64,000 nt of DNA, from positions 1,034,952 through 1,098,951 of the forward strand of contig NW_003314307.1 in assembly GCF_000143415.4 (NCBI RefSeq), given 5' to 3'. Origin of the DNA: Selaginella moellendorffii. Taxonomy: Eukaryota; Streptophyta; Lycopodiopsida; Selaginellales; Selaginellaceae. Below are positions 42,016-53,260 of the stretch, piece by piece. Made by a program: the position numbers and the translations under genes. Under the pieces are notes generated by a model that worked only from the letters and a program-made list of their open reading frames with translations, did not search any database and was not told the origin of the DNA. Numbering within the stretch: the stretch's first letter is position 1; every line of letters starts with the position of its first letter.

Positions 42016-44941
42016 AATAATACAGGCTGTTCGGTGAAAGCCCAAAATGATTGTCCCCCAGGGGGGGGGCTGTAGAGAGTTCCAAAAGTATAGTAAAGAG
42101 AATGTGGTGGTTGAATCCCAGTGGAGCCAATTTGGCCAGGAAAGGCCAGTTTGGCCCAAAAAGGCCATACCCAACTATTGGGTGATGAGATGACCACTAG
42201 AAAGTCCAAGGCTAAAGTGAATATAGATCGACAAGCGGGATAATTTGGTGAAGTGTTCAAGAGCCGGCTTTAGTTCCCCCAAGAGATTGAATGGTCGATG
42301 CTCCCAATCTAAGTGTGGGTGGCACTACCTACTTGGATACCTGGCATGGCTCAACGGAACCTCGCTCTAAGCCCATGGCTAGAACACCCAAAGGCGGAAG
42401 ATGCGGAGAGTACACATGAGGCTTACATAAGGCCACAGTGTTCTGAGATGTTCTCCCAAAGTCCCAAACTGTGAAAAGGAAGAGGAGCAATTTTCTAATG
42501 TAGTGACCAAGGATACAGTCACATGGTGAGGAAGTCTTAAAGGATAGTGGGACTTAGTGGTCAGGTTTGTGGGCCTTGACTCAATGGTAGTGTTGGCAAA
42601 CACAGCCATGAACAAAAAAGGACTTGGTGGGGACCGAAAAAAAAATATTGGGGAAGGTTGTTCCCCATATCTACAGACATTCTATGGATGTTAAGGAGTG
42701 GATCTAGGATGATCACTCATGAATGGATGGCCCAATCTTTGAGAGATGAGACTGTGATGTAGGTGGTGTTACATCACTAATGTGACAAAGGTGAATGGCC
42801 ATAGCCTTAGCGTAACAGGCTGATATGTCAGTGGTACTTTTGAGTGTCAGTCATGGGATCAGACACATGGAGCACTTGGACCAAGTGCAAAGGTTGAGTG
42901 GCATGGATGTCATTCTCAGGGCTAGCAATCCCCAAGTTCGAAATAAAACTTATAAGGGTTGTAAGTGATACTTTTTCAAGTGGTCGGAGGTATGGTTAAG
43001 TGACTAAAGTAGAATGGAAAATTTAATCACTTACAAATGCAACCTAAAAGAGGATGCTGACTTTTTAGGGCTAACACAATTGAATTAGATAAAGTCTAAA
43101 GTTGATGTAAGAAAAATGGTTATTATGCTTTTCTAGAAAGGTGACTTTTGTTCTTTTCTTTTATAACATTATGTTTTATGGAAGATTACACTTTGCATTT
43201 CATAAACTCTATGAGAGTAATGAGCTCTCACTGACCCTAATTTGGTTTTGGTAACCTTGCACCTTACCTAAGGATAGTGATGTCCAATTTAATTATTTAA
43301 GGTTGAAGTGTTAGTACTAAGAGGTTGTGTACCAATATAAATCCATCTCATGATCTTCACTTTAATTTCAGCTGAGTATTAGTTATGCATAGTTAGCCCC
43401 TTCAAGGTATACTTAGAGTTGTTGACTAAACATATTGGTGAGTTTATTACTGTTCAATTGGATTCAACTGGTCATTTAGTCCATACTTATCCATGTTCTT
43501 ATATTTAGTACCTTGAGTGTACCTTTCCATAAAGAAATATATGACTCAATAACATAAGTTTAGTGTTTAGGTCTTATAAAGGTAAGTTAAAGAATGATTG
43601 TTTGCTGCTTTGCAACTAGTGATTGTTGGTAGACTTCATCAAGAACTATTGACACTTGCTTCACTCAATAATGATTTAATAGTGATATACTTACTTGATC
43701 GAATGGTTTTGTGGAGGATTGTCTCATGGGCTTGTATGGTTTTTCCATATTAGCATGCTGATTTTATCTCTATTGATATTATTTAGTTGTGTTTAGTTTA
43801 TGGTGTTGGATTATATTGAGTTTTGGATGTGGTGAATTACTCCTTGATGATGTGTTATCTATAGCTGAGTATTATCAAATGACTGGTCTTGGATACTAAG
43901 TATAGTATTTTTAACCTTAATTAGCTTAGTTACTAAAGAGCTCTAAGTGGTGATTTTCTCGTGCTTTCTTTTAGCTTTATTTTGGTGTTGATAGCATTGA
44001 AGTAGTGCTTTGTTGTTGATATTATTCATATGAGTTTTGATTAAATGAGATGTTTCTCCATGGGATTAATGTTAAGTTTTATTAGTCTCAATATAGATAG
44101 TGTTGATGATTTAATTGTAGTTTTTGTGTTTTAGGCATTTGTGCATTTGCTAATTAGCAACTATGTTATTATTCAAATGTGGTAAAAGCTAACTTCCAAA
44201 GACTTTTTATTGGGATAAGGAGGTTAAATATATCCCTCAGGGGGATAAATTACTTATATCACAATATAGTGAGTTAATGTTGTAAAAGGAAATGCTCATT
44301 GTCAAAGAAGGGTATCATTGGGATACCTAAACACTCTAAAACACCATGAGGGTATTAAATAAAACCCAAAGGACTAAATCCATAGCGAATAATGAGGTGT
44401 TATCTAATATTTAAGGTTGTGAAGACAAGAGAAGTTTGTCTATCTAAATTAGACAAAGACAAAAGGGATTTTGGCAAGGCTAATGATGAGCATACAAAAG
44501 CCTATAAGTAACAATGATAATCCCAATATGTGGTATTGCAAAATGAGCATATCCAGATTGAAGTTATTCCCTAGGATATCAAGTAAGTTCATCCTTAAGA
44601 AAATACTTGCTAAGGCATGGTATAAAGTGCAAAGCTATCCTCTTAGCCTAGAGGAGAATAACTAAAAAGAACATGTAGAGCCAAAAGCAAGTATTAAAAG
44701 GATAAAACCAAACTATAAAAATTGAAAGGCATAACCAAAAGTGGTTATGTAAGTTATAAATAGAGAATCAAGTAAGTGTTCAAAGGTGTTACTATTAGCA
44801 ACCAAGCTGCCATGGTGAGTCTAAAAGTATGGAATTATCCATGTTAAACCATATAGCAATTAGAAAGCTTGTGAAATTAGAGGTTTTAACAAGCTAAAGG
44901 ATAGAGTCCCTTCAATGTTCTTAAAGACAATTCTAAATAGG
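42016..44941. other. AT-rich repeat-island sequence, nothing recognised
   Basis: Nearly 3 kb with no open frame of note on either strand, no clear repeat within the window and no RNA gene recognised. It is probably decayed transposon sequence. Confidence 0.3.
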
Positions 44942-45370
44942 TTAGTACTTAGAAAGACAGTACCGTTGAGTAAAAGATTGACCATTCTTCTTGTTTTGCT
45001 GCTTGTTCTTCAATTGCAGACAATCAGCTTTATAGTGTCTAAGTTTGCCACAATGATGACAACCTTGTTTATAATTCTTCACAAAAAACTTCTGCTTCTT
45101 GGACCCCTTTGCATCCGAAGTAATTACCACCGACTTCAACTTGTGATGCTTGTTCCCATCCTTGTGTCCATGGCGATCATCACGATGATTCTCGATAAAA
45201 GGATTCCGCGAACGCTTGCGAGACTTGTGCGTGTCGTTGTCAAGTTGACGAGCTATATCAAAGAGCTCCTCCAAACTCTTTATAGGCTGAGAATGATGCA
45301 AGTGTTGCCGCATACTCTCACTATGACAAGCACAAGTCTCGCAAGCGTTGACTGATGTTGACCACAGCAT
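44942..45370 (-). mobile_element. Retrotransposon gag fragment with zinc knuckle
   Basis: The minus-strand frame contains a CCHC knuckle, CHHCGKLRHYKADC (C-x2-C-x4-H-x4-C), after a Lys/Arg-rich segment (HKSRKRSRNPF, KHHKLKSVV), typical of a gag nucleocapsid region. No polymerase is adjacent, so it is a fragment. It abuts the TRIM-like element. Confidence 0.6.
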
Positions 45371-45373
45371 AAA

Positions 45374-45741
45374 TGTTAGGGGTGGCTAAACGGGTGATCA
45401 CTTGATTGCAGGGCCCTTTTTTTATCCTATTATCCTGACCTGGTGCCTAACAATCCTCCCCTTGTTAGGGAATGATCATCTGCAATCATACTTAGGCCAC
45501 CCTCTAGTCACCATGGTTCTTCTCTTAGGGTTTACGAAACCTTGGTTCTCCCTCTAGATCAACCATGTTGAATATTCTTTTAGAATATTCTTGCCCCACT
45601 TGTTAACCACGAGAATCAAACTAGGCTCCAATACCAATATTAGGAACTTATCCCTTACACCCTAAGCCAACTAACTAAAGGAGTGATCACTTGATTGTAG
45701 GGCCCTTTCTTTATCCTATTATCTTGACTTGGTGTTTAATA
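45374..45741 (-). mobile_element. TRIM-like miniature LTR retrotransposon
   Basis: Two direct repeats, 45374-45452 (79 bp) and 45638-45741 (104 bp), share TGATCACTTGATTG, GGGCCCTT and TTATCCTATTATC. The first is bounded by TGTTAG/CTAACA, the second by TATTAG/TTAATA. Read on the minus strand, the upstream repeat is followed at once by TTGGTATTGGAGC, which matches the initiator-Met-tRNA primer site TGGTATCAGAGC in 10 of 12 bases. The downstream repeat is preceded by AACAAGGGGAGGAT, a polypurine tract. The internal part is only about 185 bp with no coding capacity. Size and layout fit a TRIM element. No target-site duplication was seen. Confidence 0.75.
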
Positions 45742-46602
45742 GTAATACTGACCTCTTGCCGTCATGGCAATAAAGAAAGAATATCCAAAAGAACTAGCTA
45801 ATAGGTAATTTTCGATATCCACAATCACATTCACAACATTAATACAAGCTAATGAATAAGTTTCTTTAACTATTAAGCAAAAAATTGTTTATGGAATTCA
45901 AAACCTTTTATATGAAAAAGAGTAAGAATATTTTAGATTCTAGAAGACTTATAACCCATAGGTCAAGTATGCTTGACTAATAACATTTATGAATTCAATT
46001 CTAAGCATATATAAAGACTAATTTCTTAACTGTTTAGGTGGAAATTAATAAAGAGAACCAACAATACCAATCTCTTACCTTCATGGTAGTAAAGAGAGAA
46101 TATCTAAAAAGACCCACTGACAAATAGCTTTTAATACCCACACCAAAGTATAAAGTTGTAGGCTGGAGCATCTAGATGATGAACAAGGAAAGAAGGATAG
46201 ATGTACAAATGTGGTAGGCACTTATGGAGAGCTGGGAGGTCCCAAGTATGAGGATATGGTTTACTGGAGCTATGTATAGGCATTTGCTCAGGTCTTCAAG
46301 TGTAGGGTGGGGTATCAATAGAGGTAGTAGAAGCTTGAAATTGGCTAAGAACTCAATGGTCCTAAACAGAGTTTAGAAGGGGATATGATATAATATAGGC
46401 ATTTGCTAAAGTGTTTAAATGTAAGTTGGCACATCTAGTGTAGAAAGCTTGGGGACACTTAATGGTCCCAAGATTGGGGTTTAGAGAAGGAAACAAGAGT
46501 TTCTGAGTTTTGTGAATGTCTAAGTGAGAGTTTGATGGTGGCATCACTTCTTTTCCTATCTGTGGTGACATATGCAGTCACAACAAGTTTGATCATACAA
46601 CC
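45742..46602. other. AT-rich repeat-island sequence, nothing recognised
   Basis: No supported gene, repeat or site was found in this stretch. Confidence 0.3.
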
Positions 46603-46790
46603 TGCCTAAGTGGTACAGGCCGACCCTCAACGTGCTCTTGGTAAAAAGGCAAAGCTCTATAAATGTAAAATGCCAAATCCATAGGTAGCCTCCATCCCTT
46701 TGCCCTAATATAGTGAAAAAGAATATTCTAGAGGAATATTTACTTAAGGAATATTCTCTTATCTCTGTAGCTCCAATACATCAGCTCAAC
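46603..46790. repeat. Direct repeat A, possible diverged LTR
   Basis: It shares ordered blocks with 48535-48755: TGCCTAAG, GGCAAAGCTCTATA, TTCTAGAGGAATATT, TTAAGGAATATTCT and CAGCTCAACAA. The copies are about 1.95 kb apart in the same orientation with indels between blocks, as expected for old LTRs of a non-autonomous element. No PBS or PPT was confirmed. Confidence 0.5.
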
Positions 46791-48534
46791 AAGCGACCAC
46801 AGAAGAATTGTGCAAGGCTCCAACCCAAAAACCCATATCTACCTAGTGAAGAAGCAAAAAGATGCTTGCTACAAATGCCCCACCAAGAATCTTTGTGACT
46901 TTAGAGCTCCAACACAAGTAGTGACCACAAGAGGATCTTGCATGGCTCTTTCACACAAGAACCCATGACCTGCCACTCAAAAAACACCAAGATGTTCTAG
47001 ATGCTGTAAAATCCTAAATGTGGAGAATCTTCATGAGGATAGATACTGCAAAATGAAGAACCAAAGATTGAAGAAAGAGGAAAAAGAAAGCAGAGAGTGA
47101 AAAGTTCTAGACTATAGGGAAAATCCATTGGGATAAACTCTAGGGAAAAAATAACCACTCACAAATGCCCAAAAGAGGCATCTGCCAAGACAACAGAAAA
47201 AGAAAAAAAAAGAAAGAAAGTGAAAGAGAGAAGAAAGATAGTGCTGGAAGGTAGAGATGAAGTAAAGTAGTCATTGCTCATAACCACAAAACTACTACAA
47301 AGTTAATGTAAATTCCAGTTACTAAATATGCCAGCCCGAAAGGGATCTCCACAATAATCCAGAAATGTGGCAAATACCTAGCCAAGAAATATGCTGAAGG
47401 GGGGGTGCACATCCACATCCTCAAAGAACTTGTTGCCAACTTTGGGTCCATGGACATTTTCAGTTGCATTTTCTAAGCCAGGGCATTTGCTATTACCACC
47501 AAGTTGAGTGAAGATCTTGAGATATTGATGCCGAACTCACTCAATTCTTGTTCTTGTGAAGCCATGTGCCTCCTACCAATCTGTGCTACTGCTCCCACAA
47601 AGTAGATGTGAAAATGAAGTGAAAATAAAAAAAGAAGTGGCATTCACCATAAAGAAATATTGACATCAAATCCAATTGATAATGAGTGAAAGAGAAGAAA
47701 AGAGGATGGATGTGAAGAGGAAACTCTAATGTGCCACTCCAAAGACTAATTAAAGGCTACTTCAAAGTCATGACCACAAATACCATGAAAGCATAATACA
47801 TCCAAGCTTGGAGTAAGAGATCTACTATGAAGCATTGGGCATAAGGATTCTCTAAAGAAATAGGAGATCAAAGTGTAAAATAGAAGTTCAAAGTTAGGAT
47901 TTAAGAAGCTAAGAACCCCTTGTTGTGATGAAGAGAACCATGCAAAGCTCAAAGAGAAAAGAAGAGAAGAGAAAAAGCTTACATGTGCCTAAATCTAAAT
48001 GCCTTATTATAACCTACAGAAATCCCTCAACAAGATCTTTAAAGCATTCATACTTCACTAGGGAAGAAAAAGAAAAGACAACTTCCAAGCAAGTAAGAAC
48101 TCTCTCAAACATGGCTGATATTGAATGAAAAATGATGAAACCTGTGTTTAGAGAAATCTCTCAAAGAGATCTAAAAGCTTGAGAAAGAATCCACAAGAGA
48201 AAACACTCAAAACAAAGGCACAAAACACAAGAAAAGAAGGTGCTTAAACAAGGATCCTTGGGCTCACATGTTGTGAAACTGAGAGTGAAATTAAGAAAGA
48301 TGCACACTGTTAAAAAGCTTAAGAGAAGATCTACCTGTATAACAAACAACACAAGAAATGGAGCTTCAAAACAAGAGAATTTACAGTTGAAATTTAGAGT
48401 TGCAAAAAAGAAGAAAGAAAATGAAAGGAACCAAAAAAAACTATGAAATCTACAGGATTTCCCAACCCAAGACACCTCCAACAAGAACTAGAGGTTCTAG
48501 TCTGGACACAAGTACAACAACTATAGAATGTTGG
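46791..48534. other. Sequence between direct repeats A and B
   Basis: Purine-rich, no protein of recognised family. Short imperfect internal repeats (GCTCCAA...GTGACCACA...) appear near 46790-46990. If A and B are LTRs this is a non-coding internal domain. Confidence 0.3.
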
Positions 48535-48755
48535 CTTGCCTAAGGCATCCCACTGTGATCACCATTTATTGAGGGGGCTAACCCTTAACATACTCTTGGG
48601 AGAAAGGCAAAGCTCTATAGATGTGCTATAGAGAGCACAATGGCAAATTGCTAGCTAACCTCTAATCCCCTTGGGGAAGAAGAACATTCTAGAGGAATAT
48701 TGTTTAAGGAATATTCTGAGAATCTCTTTGGCTTGGAATGTGCCAGCTCAACAAA
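48535..48755. repeat. Direct repeat B, partner of repeat A
   Basis: Second copy of the block series described for 46603-46790, including the paired AGAACATTCTAGAGGAATATT and TTAAGGAATATTCT palindromic motifs. Confidence 0.5.
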
Positions 48756-48938
48756 ATAAAAAAGTAGTGGTATGCAAGAGATAGAAGCATAAATATAAAA
48801 TTAAAAGAATTTCAGCCTTTGTTATCTATCTTTTTATAAATAAAAGTTATCTTTATGAAAGTAACTTAAATACATTTAGTTTTTTACAACCATAATACAC
48901 TTTATAATTTAAAACTTGATTTTCTATATCAAAATAAT

Positions 48939-49822
48939 ATGGTTTCTAAAATTTTATGGTTATTTCTTCTTAGTTTTAGTTGTGATTCTCAACCACCTCA
49001 AGCAAGATGGAGCGTAATTTATGGTCATTTTTCTAATAGAGACTTTTTTATATTAATAGATAGATTTAGAGTTTTAATTAACAGCATAAATCCCAATGTG
49101 CTTATAACAGTTGGTAATAATGGAACTTATCATGGATGGGAAGTTTTTATTGGTAATCAAAGGCAAAGAGTAGCTATAAGAGCTTATATAAATCTATTTG
49201 ATATAAGTAACTTTCATAATTGTAATACACTTCCACCAAATTCTCAGTTTCAATCTTTTTATGTTCGTAATATTTTTTTTTAAATGTTACACATTTTAGA
49301 ATATCATGTTTATTTATATGCCCCAAAAGCAATGATTGTAGTATATAGATATTTTTCAATAGATTATTATGCATTAGGAAATTCTACTAGACATCCTAAG
49401 GAAATATACCCTCTATAGATTATCCCAAAGGCCTACTTGATGATAATGCATTATATAAATCTATTGATCATGATATTTTACAATGTTGGCCATATTGCAC
49501 ACAATTGATAAGTGGTCCTTTAAAATTTCTTGGTACACATATAATAAATAATAATGCTTTAATATCTACAAACAATGAATTTAAAGAAAAATTTAAAAAA
49601 TGTAATTTACTAGTTCAAGATGTTAAAAATTACAAAACTATATGGTCTACTATGTCCATTAAACATGATACATTTTGTTATCTTCACCTTCAAAGTGATG
49701 GTCAGTTACTTATAATTGATGATAAAAGTAATATATTTTGGAAAAGTAATGTTTATAGCCAATATTGGCTATTATTTTCTGTTTTAACAATTAAAAATAA
49801 TGGAAATAAATTCTTTTTCTAG
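48939..49822 (+). pseudogene. Decayed secreted protein with bulb-type (B-) lectin-like segment
   Basis: An AT-rich frame opens at ATG 48939 with a signal peptide (MVSKILWLFLLSFSCDSQPP) and runs to 49283 without a recognised domain. Further frames up to 49822 are broken by a stop near 49418. They encode IWSTMSIKHDTFCYLHLQSD and GQLLIIDDKSNIFWKSN, which resemble the WST...LQxDGxLxxxDxxxxxxWxSN repeat of plant D-mannose-binding bulb lectins. The pieces probably derive from one or two genes that decayed in the repeat island. Base composition is far more AT-rich than in the flanking real genes. Whether the first ORF is still expressed is unknown. Confidence 0.4.
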
Positions 49823-49966
49823 TACTCATAAAAAGTTAATATGGACAAATAAACGTTAAATTAAGACCTGATATTAGTTTTCATGTTTTGAAATTTTTAA
49901 AATTTTTAGTTCTTGGTTTGATATTGGATATATTTGAATATTCTAGTATATACTATAATCCAATGC

Positions 49967-49985
49967 AGAGAGAGAGAGAGAGAGA
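49967..49985. repeat. (GA)n microsatellite
   Basis: Simple dinucleotide run of about nine units in AT-rich DNA. Confidence 0.85.
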
Positions 49986-51313
49986 AGACCTGCTGCTGTT
50001 GCTGTCATTGCCTCTGACTCTGATGATTGCTAACTAGGCAAATGGAGCGGTAAGGTGAGTTTGCAGCTCTGAGTAGATGTGATAGCTTCCATGTTGGGAT
50101 TGCCTCCAGATCACTGACAAGCTGGAACCCCATCATCACTCTGTATTGTTTTAAAAAATAACAAATATTTAAACATAAACTGTATTTTTGTATTTTTATC
50201 AGCATGCTTGCCAGTTGGCAAGGAAAAATATTACATCTGTTTATCAATATTAAGTAAGTAATACTCAATATCAACAATACAAGAAAGCCAATGCAACACA
50301 AAACAAGAAAGAATTCTCAAGCTCATCTTCGTTCTTTGAGCCATATTAACATAGCGGGGGACTAAGGAAGATTCAACTCATAAAGCAAACCATAAACAGA
50401 AGGCATCCAAGTGAATTATATTACTCAAATGGTAAATCTAGTTTTTATAGGTAAGAAATGATACAAAATAATAATGACAGTTCTAGATAAAAATAGTAAG
50501 TACTTGAATAAATAAACACACTGAGGAATTTTTTTTCCTCATGTGGCTTAGTACAAATGGCAAATTCTAAATCTAATTTACTAATACTCAACAAGAAGGT
50601 CTAATCATGAATTAAATAACTACCAATCTTCTTACTATTGTAGTAATTAAAACAAGAATGCCAATTTGCTTTCTTATTATAAAATCATTGGTAATGAAAT
50701 TGAATTTAGCTAGTGTATTTCATTTAATAAAATTGGAAATTGATTAATGACACTATTGATCCTCATTATCTTCTAAAGTTCTAATGATTCAATTTTCATC
50801 CTATCTTGTGCTATACAAATTATAAAGAGATATTTAAAATTATATGCAATACTTTTATGGAAGAGTGCCCAAGCTATCACAGAGTTGACAAATTAAGTTA
50901 GAGTAAAGAGAACTAGGAGTTCGGCTAAATATGCTTAGCAAGAAACAGACCCTTCTAGCTAAATATAGATGCTAAACCTAATATACCAATGGAGTTTAAG
51001 GCTAAAACATATGAATTTAAAAATATTTTTCTACAATATTACACAATATCACGTTATAAATTGAGAATGATTAAAATTCATAACTTAGCTTGAATTTGAA
51101 GAACCTAAGAATACCATATAATCTTTTAAAGGAAGAATAAAACAAATACGATCTTTCAGGTTCCAGCAGGTATGCTAACACTTCAGAAAAATAAAAGCAT
51201 TTTTAACAACTTTTTATAAATAAGAAGTTAACTTTATAAAAGTACACTTTATAATAGTTTCTTAAAATGGCTTTTATAAGTGATCATTTATTTTATATTG
51301 TAAAGTATGTAAA
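49986..51313. other. AT-rich sequence, nothing recognised
   Basis: No supported gene on either strand. Small open frames such as 50005-50301 (minus) have no recognised homology. Confidence 0.3.
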
Positions 51314-51334
51314 TACACACACACACACACACAC
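51314..51334. repeat. (CA)n microsatellite
   Basis: About ten CA units. It lies where the lost 3' exons of the MVD fragment would be expected and may mark the breakpoint. Confidence 0.85.
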
Positions 51335-51464
51335 ATATTGACACAAATAAGCGCCCTTCCCTGCCGGGCCTAAAGCCTCCAAAAGCTCTGTGCTAACAAC
51401 ATAGTGGCAAACCACGCCTTAGAAGTATTAAGCGTAGAAAAAGAGAAATTAATTTTACCTTGAT

Positions 51465-52060
51465 CGGGGGAAACTTGTAGAGCAAACGATGCAGCAACGC
51501 TCCTCCAAATTTCTGGGGAAAAAAGATCACTGCATTTGGTCCAGCATCAAAGTGTACTCTGCCTGGAATGTTCTCACATCAATGTAACGAAATCTGATTA
51601 AATAAAAAAATACCTGAGGACTTCGGGCTTGTTCCAGCTCTCCACGAGTCCAATGATCCTTCTGGAGGTATCGCTCATGTAGAAAAATGGTGGAGAGGTG
51701 TCGAGGCAAGTTGCATGGAACTGGTTGCTGTCCGTCTTGGCAAAGGAAGAGAAATCGCGTTTGGACAAAGCTTCTTCCATCTCCGTGATTCTCTTTGGCA
51801 CTACTTCCTGTTTGGGAATATAAACTTACATATGCCAGGAAGTCGAAAATCGAGAGCGAGAAAATCACCTTGGCTCGATAATGTAGGAGTGGACTTGTCT
51901 GGACAGACTCTTGCATGCCCGATGTACTGCCCTCTTCTTTCTGCCGCTAGAAATAAAAATCACAACTCAGAACTTCCAAAGCTTTATAGTAGCCACACAA
52001 ATCACAATCCGAAGATCATCCCACTTCGTGATGCTCTACAAGCGGAACAGCAATGCTATC
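51465..52060 (-). pseudogene. MVD: Diphosphomevalonate decarboxylase (MVD), truncated 3'-half fragment
   Basis: Minus-strand exons match the second half of mevalonate-5-diphosphate decarboxylase, the last step of the cytosolic mevalonate pathway: [68 protein letters not shown] and FDAGPNAVIFF followed by LLHRLLYKFPPIK. Exons 51868-51950 and about 51625-51805 have plausible splice sites. The N-terminal half with the ATP-binding GHMP motif is absent upstream, where the sequence turns unrelated, and the C-terminal end is not found downstream. The LTCA residues usually before DSNQ are missing. It is best read as a partial duplicate or relic at the island edge. Confidence 0.7.
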
Positions 52061-52608
52061 TTTTCTATCGTCCCTCTTCACAGCACACAAGAAACCATGT
52101 TAATATATCAAAGTTTTTCTAGGACAAAACAAGCACCTTTCCCATCTCCCACTTGACAAATCCTCCATGAAGACTACGGGAACCACGCTTTTCTTCTTTA
52201 TTTCCTCGGCTTGAGACGACTTGGACGAGGATTTAATCCAAATGCCAGAAGCGCTCCTGGCGGAATCCTGGGAGCGGTCCAGGGGGATTCAACTCGGGTC
52301 CGGAAACGGTCCAGGTGGTTTTAATGCACAGGGTGGAGGCATGGAGCGGGGGCTGGAGCGCATCGCCAGAAGTGGGGCGGGGACCCGATCATTGCCTGGC
52401 TCCTGAGAGGCTGCGAATCTCTCCAGCCCACGATATCGGCCTGGGCTTGTTTATGCTACCAGGACCAGGAGTAGCGGACGACTCTTTCATCGATCCCGAG
52501 GATGAGAATGCTTGGAGAGATGCCGTGGCGATGCTCCAGCATTGTCACCATTCGTCACCACCTCTCCCAGAACTGGGTGTTAACACCTCCATCTCTCTCC
52601 ATGGAGGC
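52061..52608. other. Unassigned GC-rich block next to the island edge
   Basis: From about 52200 composition rises sharply. Plus-strand frames such as 52221-52406 (DLIQMPEALLAESWERSRG) and the 52315 frame (FIDPEDENAWRDAVAMLQHC) look coding-like but have no recognised family, and no full gene model could be drawn. It may be a gene fragment carried with the adjacent duplication. Confidence 0.3.
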
Positions 52609-52985
52609 AAAGAACCATCCGTGAAAACGCTGAAAGGTAGCGTCGAGTTGATCTCATCGGCGCTCGTGCATATCAGGAAGCGAGAACCCCCATAAAAGAC
52701 GTGGGGATGATCTGCCACAACCGCCGGGAAAGCTTCTTCTCCCTGCGGCGCATGGTTCTCTCGAACAAAAGCCACGAAATCTTCCGCCGCTGTCGCATTG
52801 CTCCCTCTATAAACCCTCGTCTTCTTCTTCTTCTTCCTCTTGTAGATCGCTCAGCTTCCCCCATAATAGATCTTCTCTTACCCTCCTTCGACTATAATAT
52901 CATACTTTAAGTAAAATGGTAAAATGGCAACGTGAAAATTCCTAACCCAAGTAGGTAAAAGGAGGGTAAAAAGCTGGAATAAAGC
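52609..52985. repeat. Segmental duplication, right copy (promoter and 5' end of RNase H gene)
   Basis: It matches 34197-34670 in the same orientation. The minus-strand frame reads AFVRENHAPQGEEAFPAVVA, FYGGSRFLICTSADEINSTL and FTDGS, then diverges, so only the first catalytic Asp of the RNase H domain is kept. Relative to the left copy it has lost CTGTGCTCCTT-type bases, removing three residues in frame. It is a non-functional fragment, but its promoter-like part is retained. Confidence 0.8.
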
Positions 52986-53260
52986 TGGATTTAGTAAACA
53001 AGTAACGGTATTCTTTAATTCGGCCACGTGGCCGTCCTTGCATGTGACACTTTGTCGCGCGCCACCACACACCACGCGAAGCCCGTCGTTTTTAGGGTTT
53101 GCCAGTTCACTGTTTGGCACCATACCTATAGGTGGTTGCGATGAACAGCAAGTCTAGCGGAGAAAAGAATTTGGTCGACCAAGCGAGAAATCCTCGCTCC
53201 CGATCGTCAGGAAATGCGATCGCCATCGTTTGACGTGATCAAACGATAGAGGAAGAGGAA

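Noticed and set aside
42016-44941. tRNA or other RNA gene in the AT-rich stretch
   Set aside because: No B-box with matching acceptor stem could be found by eye; a dedicated tRNA scan would be decisive.
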